Source: Variovorax atrisoli 110B | GTDB lineage: Bacteria; Pseudomonadota; Gammaproteobacteria; Burkholderiales; Burkholderiaceae_C | Length of the DNA: 64,000 nucleotides | Assembly (NCBI RefSeq): GCF_000382045.1 | Contig: NZ_KB907455.1 | Location: 310,001 to 374,000, forward strand | Direction of reading: 5' to 3' | In this document: positions 52,173 through 62,265 of the stretch, piece after piece | Layout of the letters: every line of letters starts with the position of its first letter | How positions within the stretch are numbered: the stretch's first letter is position 1 | The notes under the pieces: generated by a model | What the model was told of the DNA's origin: nothing | Databases searched by the model: none | Seen by the model: the letters and a program-made list of their open reading frames with translations, nothing else | Made by a program: the position numbers and the translations under genes

Positions 52173-55016
52173 ATGGCCGACAACGAGTTCCGCATCGAGA
52201 GCGATTCACCCGCCAAGGACGACCTGATGTTCTGGCGCATCGTGGGGCACGAGGCGCTGGCGCGCCCGTCGGCCTACGAGCTCACGGTGCTCTCGACGAA
52301 CAAGGCCATCGACGCCAAGGACATCCTCGGGCATGCCTTCGACGTGGTGATCGGGTTCAAGGATGCCGACGGCGGCAGCCACGAGCGCCACTGCCAGGGC
52401 CATGCGGTGCGCTTCGTGCGGTCGGGCCACATGGGGCGGCACTATGAGTACCGCATCACGCTGCGCTCCTGGTTCTGGCTGCTCACCAAGCGCAGGAACT
52501 CCCGCATCCTGCAGGAGAAGAAGGTGCTGGAAGTGCTCGACGCCGTGTTCGAGGACAGCCCCATCAAGCGCTTCAAGAAGACCAAGGCCGACAACGTGGT
52601 CGGCACCCACAACCCACGCCGCTACTGCGTGCAGCACCAGGAAAGCGACTACGGCTTTCTCTCGCGCCTCCTGGAGGACGAGGGCATCTACTACTGGTTC
52701 GACGCCCACGACGCGCCCGGCACCATGCATCTCTCGGACGCCAGCGACATAGCGCACGAGAAGCTGCCGGCCGCCGACACCCTGCGCCACATGGCCCTCA
52801 ACGCCGCCGAGCCGCGCTTCAACGAGATCTCGCGCTGGGTGAGCGGGCGCCAGTTCGATACCGGCAAGCATTCGTCGCGGGACAGCGACTTCAAGGCGAT
52901 CAAGAAGAAGCTGGGCTCGGACATCGACGCCTCGGCGCCGCACGAGCTGGCAGGCCTGGAAATCTTCGAGTTCCCCGGCGGCTATTTCACCGGCGACGAT
53001 GCCGAGAACCGCGCCAAGCTGCGCGGCGACGAGCTCAATGCGCGCCGCGACCGCCACTGGGCGATCACCACCTGGCCCGACGTCACCGCGGGCCGCGGCT
53101 TCACGTTCGAGGGCGATCCCGACGGCACGCGCAACGGCGACTACATCATCGCGGCATGCACCTTCGTCGCCAGCCACAGGGGCTACGAAGGCGTCAGCGC
53201 GGCAACGGTGGCGCAGCCGGTGCGCAGTGCGCTGGCCGAGGCGCTGCGCGACGACGCCGTCAACGCCGACACGCTGCAGGTGCTGGAGGAACTGATCGCC
53301 GCCACGCCGGCGCTGCATGCCGCGCAGACCGGCAGCAGCGCCTTCCTGCTCACGGTGATTCCCGCGGACCGGATGTTCCGCACGCCGCGCCTCACGCCGC
53401 GCGTGACCATGCCCGGCCCGCAGACCGCCATCGTGGTCGGCCCCAAGGGCGACGAGCTGCACGTGGACGACCACGGCCGCGTGAAGGTGCACTTCCTGTG
53501 GGACCGCTACGACGAGAGCAACGAGAAGTCGACCTGCTGGGTGCGCGTGTCGCAGCCCTGGGCGGGCAAGGGCTGGGGCGGCTACTTCGCGCCGCGCATC
53601 GGGCAGGAGGTGATCGTCGACTTCCTCAACGGCGACCCCGACAGGCCGGTCATCGTGGGGCGGGTCTACAACGACGACCAGCCGATCCCGTACAAGTCGC
53701 CCACGCAGAGCGGCTTCAGGACGCGTTCCACGCCCGGCGGCGGCGTGAACAACTACAACGAGATCATGTTCGAGGACAAGAAGGGCAGCGAGGCCCTGAA
53801 CATCCACGCCGAGAAGAACATGGGCACCGTGGTCGAGAACGACCAGAGCCTCACGGTGCAGAACGACCGCACCGTCACCGTCGAGGGCAAGGAAAGCTAC
53901 ACGGTCCTCAAGACCCAGATGAACCACGTGGTCAAGGCGCAGACCAACAAGTTCGACGACAACACCTTCACCACCACCCTGGGCAACCAGACCATCGGCA
54001 CCAAGGGCACGCAGAGCACGGTGGTCAACGGCGCTGTGTCGGTGCACACCAACGCCACGTATGCGCTGACGAGCGTGGGCGCGTATTCGCAGACCTCGCA
54101 GTCGATCACGATCAACTCGGTGGGGGCGGTCAACCTGACATCGGGCGCGAGTGTCGCGATGGCCTCCGTCGGTGCGATGAAGATGACCACCAACGCCGAC
54201 CGCACCGACGCATCGGCCGGAAGCCACAGCATCTTCTCCAACGCGATCAAGGCGGTGTCGAACTCCGACCTGAACCTGATCGCCGTGGGCAACATCAACG
54301 CCACCTCGGCCGGCTCCAACACCACCGTGCTGGGCGCCAACTCCAGCGGCTACATCGGCGTGAACAGCGAAGCCAACATGGGGATGGCGCGCTCCACCTT
54401 CATGGGCCTTTCCATCGACACCATGATGGGCCTGAGCATGGCTTCCTGCCTGGCCCTGCAGATGGAGACGGCGGCGGCCCTCAAGCTCGGCTTCGCGGGC
54501 GTGGACCTGAGCATCTCCCCGGTGGACGTGGAGCAGCGCCAGGCCAAGGTCATCATGCCGGGCGGTGGTGCCGGCGGCGGCGCGGGCGGAGCATTCGCCA
54601 TGGGCGCTTCCATCGGAGCCGCGATCGGCGCGGTGGCGTACTCGGCCGTGTCCTCGGTGGTCGACGTCAATGCGACCTACGAGCAGTACGAGAATGCATC
54701 GAAGGCGCTGAACGAGGCCGCCGAACAGGCGCAGGCCCTCGGGCTCAGCAGCCTGTCGGCGCGGCTGGCGGCGGCCAAGTCCATCACCGACGCGCGGCGC
54801 GACCGGGCCTGGTACAACCCGGACAACATGCGGCTGCATTCCGATCCGGCCGATCGCGCAGCGGCTTTCACGACCGACGGCAATCCGCAGAGCGCGCCGG
54901 TCAATGCGGTGTCGGGGCCCGCGGCACCGCCCGGCAGCACCGTGCCGGCGCCGCCGATGCCGGTTTCGACCCCCGCCGCGGCCGGCAGCCAGCCGCTGCC
55001 CTCGGCGCCCGAATAG
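52173..55016 (+). CDS. vgrG: T6SS spike protein VgrG, first copy, with long C-terminal extension
   Basis: A 947-residue VgrG. The gp27-like base (about 1-350) and gp5-like OB domain (about 412-510; HGRVKVHFLWDRYD, GWGGYFAPRIGQEVIVDFLN) are followed by a beta-needle rich in Asn/Thr/Val (about 520-770). After this comes a Gly/Ala-rich hydrophobic stretch (about 793-830), a helical region with alternating Glu/Ala and a Pro-rich end. Its first ~340 residues are close to those of the VgrG at 59857. VgrG trimers tip the Hcp tube and carry effectors. The extension could bind cargo or itself be active; no enzyme motif is seen. Confidence 0.93.
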   Translation: MADNEFRIESDSPAKDDLMFWRIVGHEALARPSAYELTVLSTNKAIDAKDILGHAFDVVIGFKDADGGSHERHCQGHAVRFVRSGHMGRHYEYRITLRSWFWLLTKRRNSRILQEKKVLEVLDAVFEDSPIKRFKKTKADNVVGTHNPRRYCVQHQESDYGFLSRLLEDEGIYYWFDAHDAPGTMHLSDASDIAHEKLPAADTLRHMALNAAEPRFNEISRWVSGRQFDTGKHSSRDSDFKAIKKKLGSDIDASAPHELAGLEIFEFPGGYFTGDDAENRAKLRGDELNARRDRHWAITTWPDVTAGRGFTFEGDPDGTRNGDYIIAACTFVASHRGYEGVSAATVAQPVRSALAEALRDDAVNADTLQVLEELIAATPALHAAQTGSSAFLLTVIPADRMFRTPRLTPRVTMPGPQTAIVVGPKGDELHVDDHGRVKVHFLWDRYDESNEKSTCWVRVSQPWAGKGWGGYFAPRIGQEVIVDFLNGDPDRPVIVGRVYNDDQPIPYKSPTQSGFRTRSTPGGGVNNYNEIMFEDKKGSEALNIHAEKNMGTVVENDQSLTVQNDRTVTVEGKESYTVLKTQMNHVVKAQTNKFDDNTFTTTLGNQTIGTKGTQSTVVNGAVSVHTNATYALTSVGAYSQTSQSITINSVGAVNLTSGASVAMASVGAMKMTTNADRTDASAGSHSIFSNAIKAVSNSDLNLIAVGNINATSAGSNTTVLGANSSGYIGVNSEANMGMARSTFMGLSIDTMMGLSMASCLALQMETAAALKLGFAGVDLSISPVDVEQRQAKVIMPGGGAGGGAGGAFAMGASIGAAIGAVAYSAVSSVVDVNATYEQYENASKALNEAAEQAQALGLSSLSARLAAAKSITDARRDRAWYNPDNMRLHSDPADRAAAFTTDGNPQSAPVNAVSGPAAPPGSTVPAPPMPVSTPAAAGSQPLPSAPE

Positions 55017-55032
55017 CAGGGGCACGCGCGAG

Positions 55033-57672
55033 ATGCACATACAGAAGCCGAACACCGCCGCGCTCAGCTTCAGGCCGATCGAGTACCGGTCGAAGGCCGG
55101 CCTGTGCCTGAGCACGATGCTGTTCGTTCCGATGTCCGAGTCCATCAGCCTGCTGCGCGAGCAGTCGATGTGGGACTGCGTGTCGAAGCTCATGGCCGTG
55201 CCGCTGATCGACGAGGGCGTCGCCAAGCTGACGCCCGAGTTCCTGGTCGTCGGACGCGTCCATGCCGCCGATCCGAAGGCGCGGGGTGCGGTGGCGCGCG
55301 TGCGGCTCGGTACTGCGGCCAAGTCGGTGCTGGCCTTTTCGCCGCGCCACTGGGACGGCGACCGCGTCGTGCAGTCGGAAACTTACCGGCCCGTGGCGCT
55401 GGACTGGGCCAACGCCTATGGCGGCCCGGGCTTCGCGGACAACATGCAGGGCATGGGCGCGGCGCCTGTGGGCGGCGTGCACCTGCTGCCCCTGCTGGAG
55501 CTGCCGGATTCGCGCATCAGCGCCCCGGGCGACGTGGTGCGGCCCGCGGGCTTCGGCGCGCTGGACCTGATGCACCCGCAGCGCGCCGCGCTGCGCGGCA
55601 CCTACGACGACAGCTACCTGAAGACGCATGCACCTGGCTTTCCGCCCGACGTCGACTGGCGCCACTTCAACATGGCGCCACGCGACCAGTGGCTCGATGC
55701 TCCCCTGCGCGGCGACGAAGCCTTCGCGCTGGAGAACATGCACCCTGCCAAGCCTTTGCTGCAGGGCAAGCTGCCAGGCCTGAAGGTGCGGGTGTTCGCC
55801 AACTACCGGCTTCCTCCCGAGCAGGCTGCTGCGCATGCCGATGCGCACAAGCTCAAGGAAGTGCCCATGCGCCTGACCACCGTGTGGTTCTTCCCTGAGG
55901 TCGAGCGCATGGTGCTGGTCTGGCACGGCCTGGCCGAAGTGGCCGAGTACGACGGCACCGACATCGCGCACCTGATGTGCGCCGTCGAGCGCCTGGGCGA
56001 GCCGCGCGGCGACACCCACTACGCCGAAGTGCTCGCGAAGCGGCTGGACCCGGTGCACGGCGGCATCGAGAGCCTGAACGATGCCGACCTGCTGCCCGAG
56101 GGCATCGATACCACCGACCCGGATTTCGAGCAGGCCAGCGCCGTCTTCAAGATGGACGGCCTGCAGGGCGATGCACAGTTCCGGCGCGCCGAGATCGACG
56201 TGGCCCTGGCGCGCGAGAAGGTGATCGCCAGCGGCAAGGACCCCGATGCCATGGGCCTGAAGGCGCCCGTGCGCGAAAAGCCGCCGAGCATGGGCGAGCT
56301 GCCCGCGTACATCAAGGCCAAGCAGAAGGAGGCCGACCAGCAGCACTGGGCCGCGGTGGACGACATGGTCACCCAGCTCGAGAAAGTCCTGCGCTTCGAG
56401 GACGAACACCAGGTGAAGCTGGCTGACCTGGTGCATCGCGGGCCGCCGCTTTACACCGCCGACGCCCATCTCGCCGAACTCAAGGCGCAGGGCGGCAGGC
56501 TGCCGATGCCCGAGGCGCAGCTGCTGGCCAGGCTGCGACAGAAGGAGGGCGCCGAGCGCCTGGGCTATCTGCAGTCGGCCCACATGCAGCCGCCCGCGCA
56601 TCCCCTGAAAGGAGAGCAAGGAGCGGCGCGCAGGCAGGAAGCGCAGTGGCTCGCGGAACACGGGCACCGTACCCTGCCGTGCATCGACCTCACGGGCGTC
56701 GATCTCTCGGGCTTGGACCTCAGCGGCTTCGACTTTTCCGGCGCATGGCTGGAGAGCACCAACCTGCGCGGCGCCAACATCTCGGCCTGCAACTTCACAG
56801 GCGCGGTGCTGGCCCATGCCGACATGCGCGACTGCGTCGCGGTGGCATCCGACTTCACCGGCGCGAACCTGGGGCGTGCGAAGCTGGCCGGCGCGGTGTT
56901 CGACCGGGCCAACCTGGGGGGCGCCATGCTGATGCACACGGCCATGGCGAAGACCCAGATGCGCCACGCCAGCCTGGCCGGCGCGAACCTGCTCGAAACC
57001 ACATGGGGCAGTGCCGACTGGGGCTGCGCGCAACTGGCAGGCGCCGTCTTCTACAAGCTGGACCTGCAGGGGCTCGACCTGCGAGAAGCCGACCTGAGCG
57101 GGGCGAGCTTCATCGAGTGCGATGTGCGCGGCGTGGATCTCTCCGGTGCCAGGCTGCAGTCCGCGAGCTTCGTCACCTGCATGCTGCAAGGTGTGCGCAT
57201 GGTCGGCGCGCAGGCCAGGGGCGTGGTGTTCACCAAGGGCACGGTGCTCGACGGGCTGGATGCCGGCGGCGCCGACATGAGCGGTGCCAACCTCGGGGAG
57301 TGCAGTGCGGTGGGGCTGCGCGCCCCCCGGGCCACGCTCGATGCCGCGAATCTCGGCATGGCCGACCTGCAGGGTGCCGACCTGCGGCTGGCCTCCGCCA
57401 AGGGCACGCTCTTTCGCAAGGCGCGCTGCACTCGCGCTCGCATGGCGGGCACCAACTGCCAGGATGCGATCTTCTCGAATGCCGACCTGATCGGTGCGGA
57501 CTTCCGCAAGGCCAACCTGTTCGCCGCCGATCTCACGCGCGTGGCCCTGAGCGGCGACACCCAGTTCGAGGGCGCGCTGATCACGCGCGCGCGCACGTGG
57601 CCGCGGCTCACGCCCGAGCAGCAGGCACTCGCCGCGGCCCGCGGCGAAGCCCGAAGCGGAGGTGCGCCATGA
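55033..57672 (+). CDS. DUF2169 and pentapeptide-repeat fusion protein
   Basis: An 879-residue protein. The DUF2169 domain (about 20-320; VALDWANAYGGPGF, RGTYDDSYLKTHAPGFPPD, PLLQGKLPGLKVRVF) is followed by a helical, charged middle part (about 400-540) and ~30 pentapeptide repeats (about 549-845; A(D/N)LXX pattern such as LSGLDLSGFDFSGAWLE). DUF2169 proteins are found with VgrG/PAAR genes and act as adaptors or chaperones that load effectors. ATG 55033 lies 16 bp after the vgrG stop, and the gene overlaps the next by ATGA. Confidence 0.85.
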   Translation: MHIQKPNTAALSFRPIEYRSKAGLCLSTMLFVPMSESISLLREQSMWDCVSKLMAVPLIDEGVAKLTPEFLVVGRVHAADPKARGAVARVRLGTAAKSVLAFSPRHWDGDRVVQSETYRPVALDWANAYGGPGFADNMQGMGAAPVGGVHLLPLLELPDSRISAPGDVVRPAGFGALDLMHPQRAALRGTYDDSYLKTHAPGFPPDVDWRHFNMAPRDQWLDAPLRGDEAFALENMHPAKPLLQGKLPGLKVRVFANYRLPPEQAAAHADAHKLKEVPMRLTTVWFFPEVERMVLVWHGLAEVAEYDGTDIAHLMCAVERLGEPRGDTHYAEVLAKRLDPVHGGIESLNDADLLPEGIDTTDPDFEQASAVFKMDGLQGDAQFRRAEIDVALAREKVIASGKDPDAMGLKAPVREKPPSMGELPAYIKAKQKEADQQHWAAVDDMVTQLEKVLRFEDEHQVKLADLVHRGPPLYTADAHLAELKAQGGRLPMPEAQLLARLRQKEGAERLGYLQSAHMQPPAHPLKGEQGAARRQEAQWLAEHGHRTLPCIDLTGVDLSGLDLSGFDFSGAWLESTNLRGANISACNFTGAVLAHADMRDCVAVASDFTGANLGRAKLAGAVFDRANLGGAMLMHTAMAKTQMRHASLAGANLLETTWGSADWGCAQLAGAVFYKLDLQGLDLREADLSGASFIECDVRGVDLSGARLQSASFVTCMLQGVRMVGAQARGVVFTKGTVLDGLDAGGADMSGANLGECSAVGLRAPRATLDAANLGMADLQGADLRLASAKGTLFRKARCTRARMAGTNCQDAIFSNADLIGADFRKANLFAADLTRVALSGDTQFEGALITRARTWPRLTPEQQALAAARGEARSGGAP

Positions 57673-58721
57673 GAGTGAGCGCCGAACTCCTGTCGCTCGG
57701 CGCGGGCCTGGGCGAGACCTTCGAGGCCCAGGACTTCAGCGGCGGCCACTATGCCAAGGCCTTTCTTGGCGGTGGCATCTTCACGCGCTGCACATGGGGC
57801 GGCGCCGACCTGCGCGAAGCCGATGCGCGCGAGACCGTGTTCGACCAGTGCGACCTGCGAGGCAGCCTCCTTGCCGGCGCCAACCTGCGCCATGCGGTGT
57901 TCAACCGCTGCAAGCTGGACCATGCGGACTTACGCGGCGCCAACCTGCATGCCGCCACCTTCAACGAGTGCGACCTCGCGCATGCGCAGTTCGGCGATGC
58001 ATGGATGAGCATGGCCAAGCTGCACGCCTGCGCGCTCGACCATGCCGGCATGCAGCGCGCGCAGCTCGACGCCACCGTGCTGTCGAAGAGCAGGCTGATC
58101 GACGTCAACGCCGACCAGTCGCACTGGACCCACACGGTCGTGAGCGAGTGCGATCTGGACCGCATGACGTGGACGGGGGCGCCGATGACCCGGGTCGTGT
58201 TCTCCAACGTGAGCCTTAAGAACAAGCAATTCGCTGGCGGCAGCTATGCGTCGTGCCAGTTCTCGGGCTGCGACATGAGCGGCAGCAGCTTCGCTGGCGC
58301 CCATCTCGCGCAATGCAACTTCCAGGGCAGCACCCTGGAAGGCTGCGACTTCAGCGAGGTGGATGCGCCGCAAGCCGTCTTCTGCGAAGTCGTCGGCGAG
58401 TCGGTGCGGTTTCGCAAGGCCCGGCTGCAGCAGGCGCTCTTCACGCAGGCCGTGCTGCCCGGCGCCGACTTCGCGGCCGCCCGCCTGCATCAGTGCCACT
58501 TCGCGAAGGCCACGCTGCCGCGCGCGCTGTTCGTGCAGGCCGACTGCACCTACGCAGACTTCAAGCATGCGGACCTGCAGGGCGCCGACCTGCGGGAGGC
58601 GACGCTGTTTCGCACCGTCTTCCATGGCGCGAAGCTGCAGGACGCGCAGTTCACCGACCGCACCCAGGCGCTGGGCACCGACGCCGATCTGGCCCGCTCC
58701 GAACAATGGGCGCCCGCCTGA
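57669..58721 (+). CDS. Pentapeptide-repeat protein
   Basis: A 350-residue right-handed quadrilateral beta-helix protein, made almost wholly of A(D/N/C)LXX-type repeats from about residue 20 to 330 (GGADLREADARETVFDQCDL and similar). No signal peptide or other domain is seen. It starts inside the stop of the DUF2169 fusion gene, so the two are probably made together. A structural partner of the spike-loading complex is inferred from context. Confidence 0.85.
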   Translation: MRVSAELLSLGAGLGETFEAQDFSGGHYAKAFLGGGIFTRCTWGGADLREADARETVFDQCDLRGSLLAGANLRHAVFNRCKLDHADLRGANLHAATFNECDLAHAQFGDAWMSMAKLHACALDHAGMQRAQLDATVLSKSRLIDVNADQSHWTHTVVSECDLDRMTWTGAPMTRVVFSNVSLKNKQFAGGSYASCQFSGCDMSGSSFAGAHLAQCNFQGSTLEGCDFSEVDAPQAVFCEVVGESVRFRKARLQQALFTQAVLPGADFAAARLHQCHFAKATLPRALFVQADCTYADFKHADLQGADLREATLFRTVFHGAKLQDAQFTDRTQALGTDADLARSEQWAPA

Positions 58722-58763
58722 GCGGCCGCACCGCCTGCAACCGATCACCTCGAGCCACATCCC

Positions 58764-59393
58764 ATGAGCACCACCACCCTTTCCACGCGACGTTTGGCCT
58801 CCGCGCCGCACAGGCCCGCCCCCCTCCAGGCCGGCTGGCACCGCGCCCTGGTGCGCGAGCTTTCCCCGCAGGCGGTCTCGCTGCGCGTCGGCGAGCGGCA
58901 GGTCCAGGCGCGGCAGGCCTTCAGCTGCCTGGTCGCATTGCAGGAGGGAGACAGCGTCGCCGCGCTGCTCGACGACCAGCAGCAATGGTGGGTGATGGCC
59001 GTGCTCGAGCGCGGCGGCGCGCAGGACGTGCGCCTGCAAAGCCGCGGTGCGCTCGAACTGCACGCCGAACGCGTCGGCATCGATGCGAGGGACACCCTGT
59101 CGCTGGCTGCGCCCCAGGTGCGGCTGAACTGCGAACAGGCCGATGCGATGGGCGAGCGCCTCAACCTCGTGGGCAGCGCCGTCAAGGCCATCGGCGCAAC
59201 GCTATCGACGCTTTTCGACCGCGTTCAGCACCGCAGCCAGCAGCACATGCGCAGCACCGAGGGCCTGGACCGCACGCAAGCTGGGCACATGGAGCTGCAG
59301 GCGCAGCAGCTGCTGCAGATCCACGGCGAACACACCTTGATCGACGGCGAGAAGCTGGTCAAGGCGCGCGGCGCGCAGATCCACCTGGGCTAG
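58764..59393 (+). CDS. DUF3540 family T6SS-associated protein
   Basis: A 209-residue protein. The middle part (LREL-like VRELSPQAVSLRVGERQVQA, QARQAFSCLVALQEGDSVAA, WWVMAVLERGG) and the C-terminal part (MELQAQQLLQIHGEHTLIDGEKLVKARGAQIHLG) match the DUF3540 family, which occurs almost only next to VgrG/DUF2169/DUF4150 genes. The C-terminus resembles the beta-needle of VgrG. Function is not established; it may extend or cap the spike. Confidence 0.72.
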   Translation: MSTTTLSTRRLASAPHRPAPLQAGWHRALVRELSPQAVSLRVGERQVQARQAFSCLVALQEGDSVAALLDDQQQWWVMAVLERGGAQDVRLQSRGALELHAERVGIDARDTLSLAAPQVRLNCEQADAMGERLNLVGSAVKAIGATLSTLFDRVQHRSQQHMRSTEGLDRTQAGHMELQAQQLLQIHGEHTLIDGEKLVKARGAQIHLG

Positions 59394-59402
59394 GGGCACG
59401 TC

Positions 59403-59798
59403 ATGTTCGCCAACACGCAGATGATGGGCACCGACATGGGCTTTCCCGACGTGTGCCTCACGCCCACGCCGGCCGGCCCGGTGCCCATCCCGTACCCCAA
59501 CATCGCGATGGGGCCGATGGCCATTCCGAACTGCCCGACCATTCTTTTCATGTGCACGCCGGCGCACAACCTGGGCACCACCATACCGATGACCAATGGC
59601 GACAACGCGGGCGTGAACATGGGCGTGGCCTCCGGCTCGGTCATGGGGCCCTCGCGCCATCTCACGGGCGCGTTCACGGTGCTGCTCAACGGCATGCCCG
59701 CCACGCGCCTGACCAGCGTATCGCTGCAGAACAGCACCAACTGCCCCGGCGTGCGCGTCGTGCCGAGCCAGGCGTTGGTGCTGTTGCTGGCGCCATAG
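59403..59798 (+). CDS. PAAR-like DUF4150 protein
   Basis: A 131-residue protein of the DUF4150 (PAAR-like) family: FPDVCLTPTPAGPVPIPYPN, then NIAMG, PMTNGDNAGVNMGVASG, and LLNGMPATRLTS. PAAR-like proteins form the sharp tip on the VgrG trimer and carry effectors. The domain stands alone with no toxin extension. AGGGG precedes ATG 59403, 9 bp after the DUF3540 stop. Confidence 0.88.
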   Translation: MFANTQMMGTDMGFPDVCLTPTPAGPVPIPYPNIAMGPMAIPNCPTILFMCTPAHNLGTTIPMTNGDNAGVNMGVASGSVMGPSRHLTGAFTVLLNGMPATRLTSVSLQNSTNCPGVRVVPSQALVLLLAP

Positions 59799-59856
59799 AG
59801 GAACCGAAGCAAAGAGGCTGCGCCGCCGTACAGGCGCATGGGGGAGAAAGCCGAAA

Positions 59857-62235
59857 ATGGCAGACAAGGAGTTCCGAATCGAGAGCGACTCGCCCGTCAC
59901 GGACGAGCTCATGTTCTGGCGCATCGTGGGTCACGAGGCGTTGGCGCGCGCGTCGATCTACGAGCTCACTGTGCTGTCGGAGAACAAGGCCATCGATGCG
60001 AAGGACATCCTCGGCCGGGCCTTCGACGTCGTCATCGGCTTCGAGGATGCCGACGGCGGCACGCACGAGCGCCACTGCCAGGGCCATGCGGTGCGCTTCG
60101 TGCGCGCGGGCCATGCCGGGCGCTACTTCGAATACCGCTTCACGCTGCGCTCGTGGTTCTGGCTGCTCACCAAGCGCAGCAATTCACGCATCCACCAGGA
60201 GAAGAAGGTGCTCGAGGTGCTCGACGCGGTGTTCGAGGACAGTCCCATCAAGCGCTTCAAGAAGACCCGCACCGACAACGTGGTCGGCACGCACAAGCCG
60301 CGCCGCTACTGCGTGCAGCACCAGGAGAGCGACTATCAGTTTCTATCGCGCCTGTTGGAAGACGAAGGTATCTATTACTGGTTCGATGCGCACGACGCGC
60401 CGGGCACCATGCACATGTCGGATGCCAGCGACATGGCGCACGACAAGCTGCCCGCGGCGGACACCCTGCGCTACGTGCCGAGCGACTCGGCCGAGGCGCG
60501 CTTCAACGAGATATCGCGCTGGGTCAGCGAGCGGCAGTTCGACACCGGCAAATACGCCTCCACCGACAGCGACTTCAAGGCGATCAAGAAGAAGCTCGAG
60601 GCGGCCGGCGGCACGCCCGACAAGCACGAGCTGGCCGAGTTCGAGGCCTTCGAATTCGCGGGGGGCTACTTCAACGGCGGCGATGCCGACGACAAGGGCA
60701 AGCTGCGCGGCGAGGAGATCGGCGCGCGCCGCCAGCGCCACTGGGCGCTCACACCTTGGCCCGACGTGGCCGCGGGCCGCAGCTTCAAGTTCGAGAACGA
60801 CCCTGACGGCACGCGCGACAGCGACTACGTGATCGCCGCCTGCACCTTCGTCGCGAGCCACCCGGGCTATGAAGGCGCGGACATCGAGGAGCCGCGCGTG
60901 CCACCCACGCGGCTGCTGCGCGAGGCGCTCGCCGACGATGCCGTGCTGGCCGGCACCCTGCCGGCGTTCGAGGCGATCGCCGCGCGCATGCCGTCGCTCG
61001 ACGCCGGCCGTCCGGGCGCCAGCGCCTTCCTGCTCACGGTGTTCCCGGTCGACATGCCTTTCCATCCGCCGCGCCTCACGCCGCGCGTGGTGATGCCGGG
61101 GCCGCAGTCGGCCATCGTCGTGGGCCCGTCGGGCGAAGAGATCCACGCCGACGACTTCGGCCGCGTGAAGGTGCACTTCCACTGGGACCGCTACGACAAG
61201 AGCAACGAGAAGTCGACCTGCTGGGTGCGCGTGTCGCAGCCCTGGGCGGGCAAGGGCTGGGGCGGGTACTTCTGCCCGCGCATCGGCCAGGAGGTGATCG
61301 TCGACTTCCTGAACGGCGACCCCGACCGGCCGCTGATCGTGGGCCGCGTCTACAACGACGACCAGCCCATTCCGTTCGGCACCCACACGCAGAGCGGCTT
61401 CCGCACGCGCTCGACGCCCAAGGGCAGCGCAGCCAACTGCAACGAACTGCGCTTCGAGGACAAGAAGGGCTCGGAGCAGGTGTACCTGCACGCCGAGAAG
61501 AACCAGGACATCGAGGTCGAGAACGACGAGACCCACTGGGTGGGCCACGACCGCACCAAGACCATCGACCACGACGAGACCACGCATGTGAAGCACGACC
61601 GCACCGAGACGGTCGACAACAACGAAACCATCACGGTGCACGGCCAGCGCACGGAGACGGTGGACAAGAACGAGACCATCACGATCCACCAGAACCGCAC
61701 GGAGACGGTGGACCAGAACGAGACCATCTCCATCGGGCAGAACCGCACGATCACCGTCGGCGCGAGCGAGACGGCCACCGTGGCGCTGCAGCGTACGCAC
61801 ACGGTGGGAATCAACGAGACCATCACCGTGGGGGCGGCGCAGGAGATCACGGTGGGGGCGATGCAGGCGGTGACGGTGGGGGCGAGCCAGACGATCAGCG
61901 TTGGGGCGAATCAGTCGAGCAGCATCGGGGCCAATCGGTCGGTGGATGTTGGGGCGAACCTGTCGACCAACGTGGGCGCAGATGAATCACGCAGCGTGAG
62001 CTCGGGCCGGACCACCAGCGTGAGCAAGGACGACTCGCTTTCCGTGGGCAAGAACCTCGTGATCGATGCGGGCGATTCCATTTCCATCACCACCGGCAGC
62101 GCGAGCATCACGATGAAGAAGGACGGGACCATCGTGATCAAGGGGAAAGACATCACGATCGATGCTTCCGGAAAGATCAACCAGAAGGCCGGCGGGAACA
62201 TTCTCATGAAGGGTTCGAAGATCCTTCAGAACTAG
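59857..62235 (+). CDS. vgrG: T6SS spike protein VgrG, second copy
   Basis: A 792-residue VgrG. Base (1-350) and OB domain (about 412-510) closely follow the first copy. The needle (about 548-712) is built of short repeats with the pattern (R)TETVDKNETITI, degenerating into short VGA-containing units (ITVGAMQAVTVGASQTISVG), and ends with KGKDITIDASGKINQKAGGN, the usual VgrG end. It has no extra C-terminal domain. The ATG is preceded only by a weak site (GGGGGAGAAAG further up). The two copies probably arose by duplication and may mix in one spike. Confidence 0.93.
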   Translation: MADKEFRIESDSPVTDELMFWRIVGHEALARASIYELTVLSENKAIDAKDILGRAFDVVIGFEDADGGTHERHCQGHAVRFVRAGHAGRYFEYRFTLRSWFWLLTKRSNSRIHQEKKVLEVLDAVFEDSPIKRFKKTRTDNVVGTHKPRRYCVQHQESDYQFLSRLLEDEGIYYWFDAHDAPGTMHMSDASDMAHDKLPAADTLRYVPSDSAEARFNEISRWVSERQFDTGKYASTDSDFKAIKKKLEAAGGTPDKHELAEFEAFEFAGGYFNGGDADDKGKLRGEEIGARRQRHWALTPWPDVAAGRSFKFENDPDGTRDSDYVIAACTFVASHPGYEGADIEEPRVPPTRLLREALADDAVLAGTLPAFEAIAARMPSLDAGRPGASAFLLTVFPVDMPFHPPRLTPRVVMPGPQSAIVVGPSGEEIHADDFGRVKVHFHWDRYDKSNEKSTCWVRVSQPWAGKGWGGYFCPRIGQEVIVDFLNGDPDRPLIVGRVYNDDQPIPFGTHTQSGFRTRSTPKGSAANCNELRFEDKKGSEQVYLHAEKNQDIEVENDETHWVGHDRTKTIDHDETTHVKHDRTETVDNNETITVHGQRTETVDKNETITIHQNRTETVDQNETISIGQNRTITVGASETATVALQRTHTVGINETITVGAAQEITVGAMQAVTVGASQTISVGANQSSSIGANRSVDVGANLSTNVGADESRSVSSGRTTSVSKDDSLSVGKNLVIDAGDSISITTGSASITMKKDGTIVIKGKDITIDASGKINQKAGGNILMKGSKILQN

Positions 62236-62265
62236 GCGCGGGCGAAGAAATTCAAGGAGAGAACC

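Noticed and set aside
48950-52240. A 1,096-codon minus-strand frame opposite tssH
   Set aside because: Antisense shadow of tssH; composition artefact with no domain.
61500-61990. Short tandem repeats resembling a CRISPR array
   Set aside because: They are in-frame, degenerate codons of the VgrG needle (TETVDxNETI pattern), with no constant repeat/spacer unit and no cas genes.
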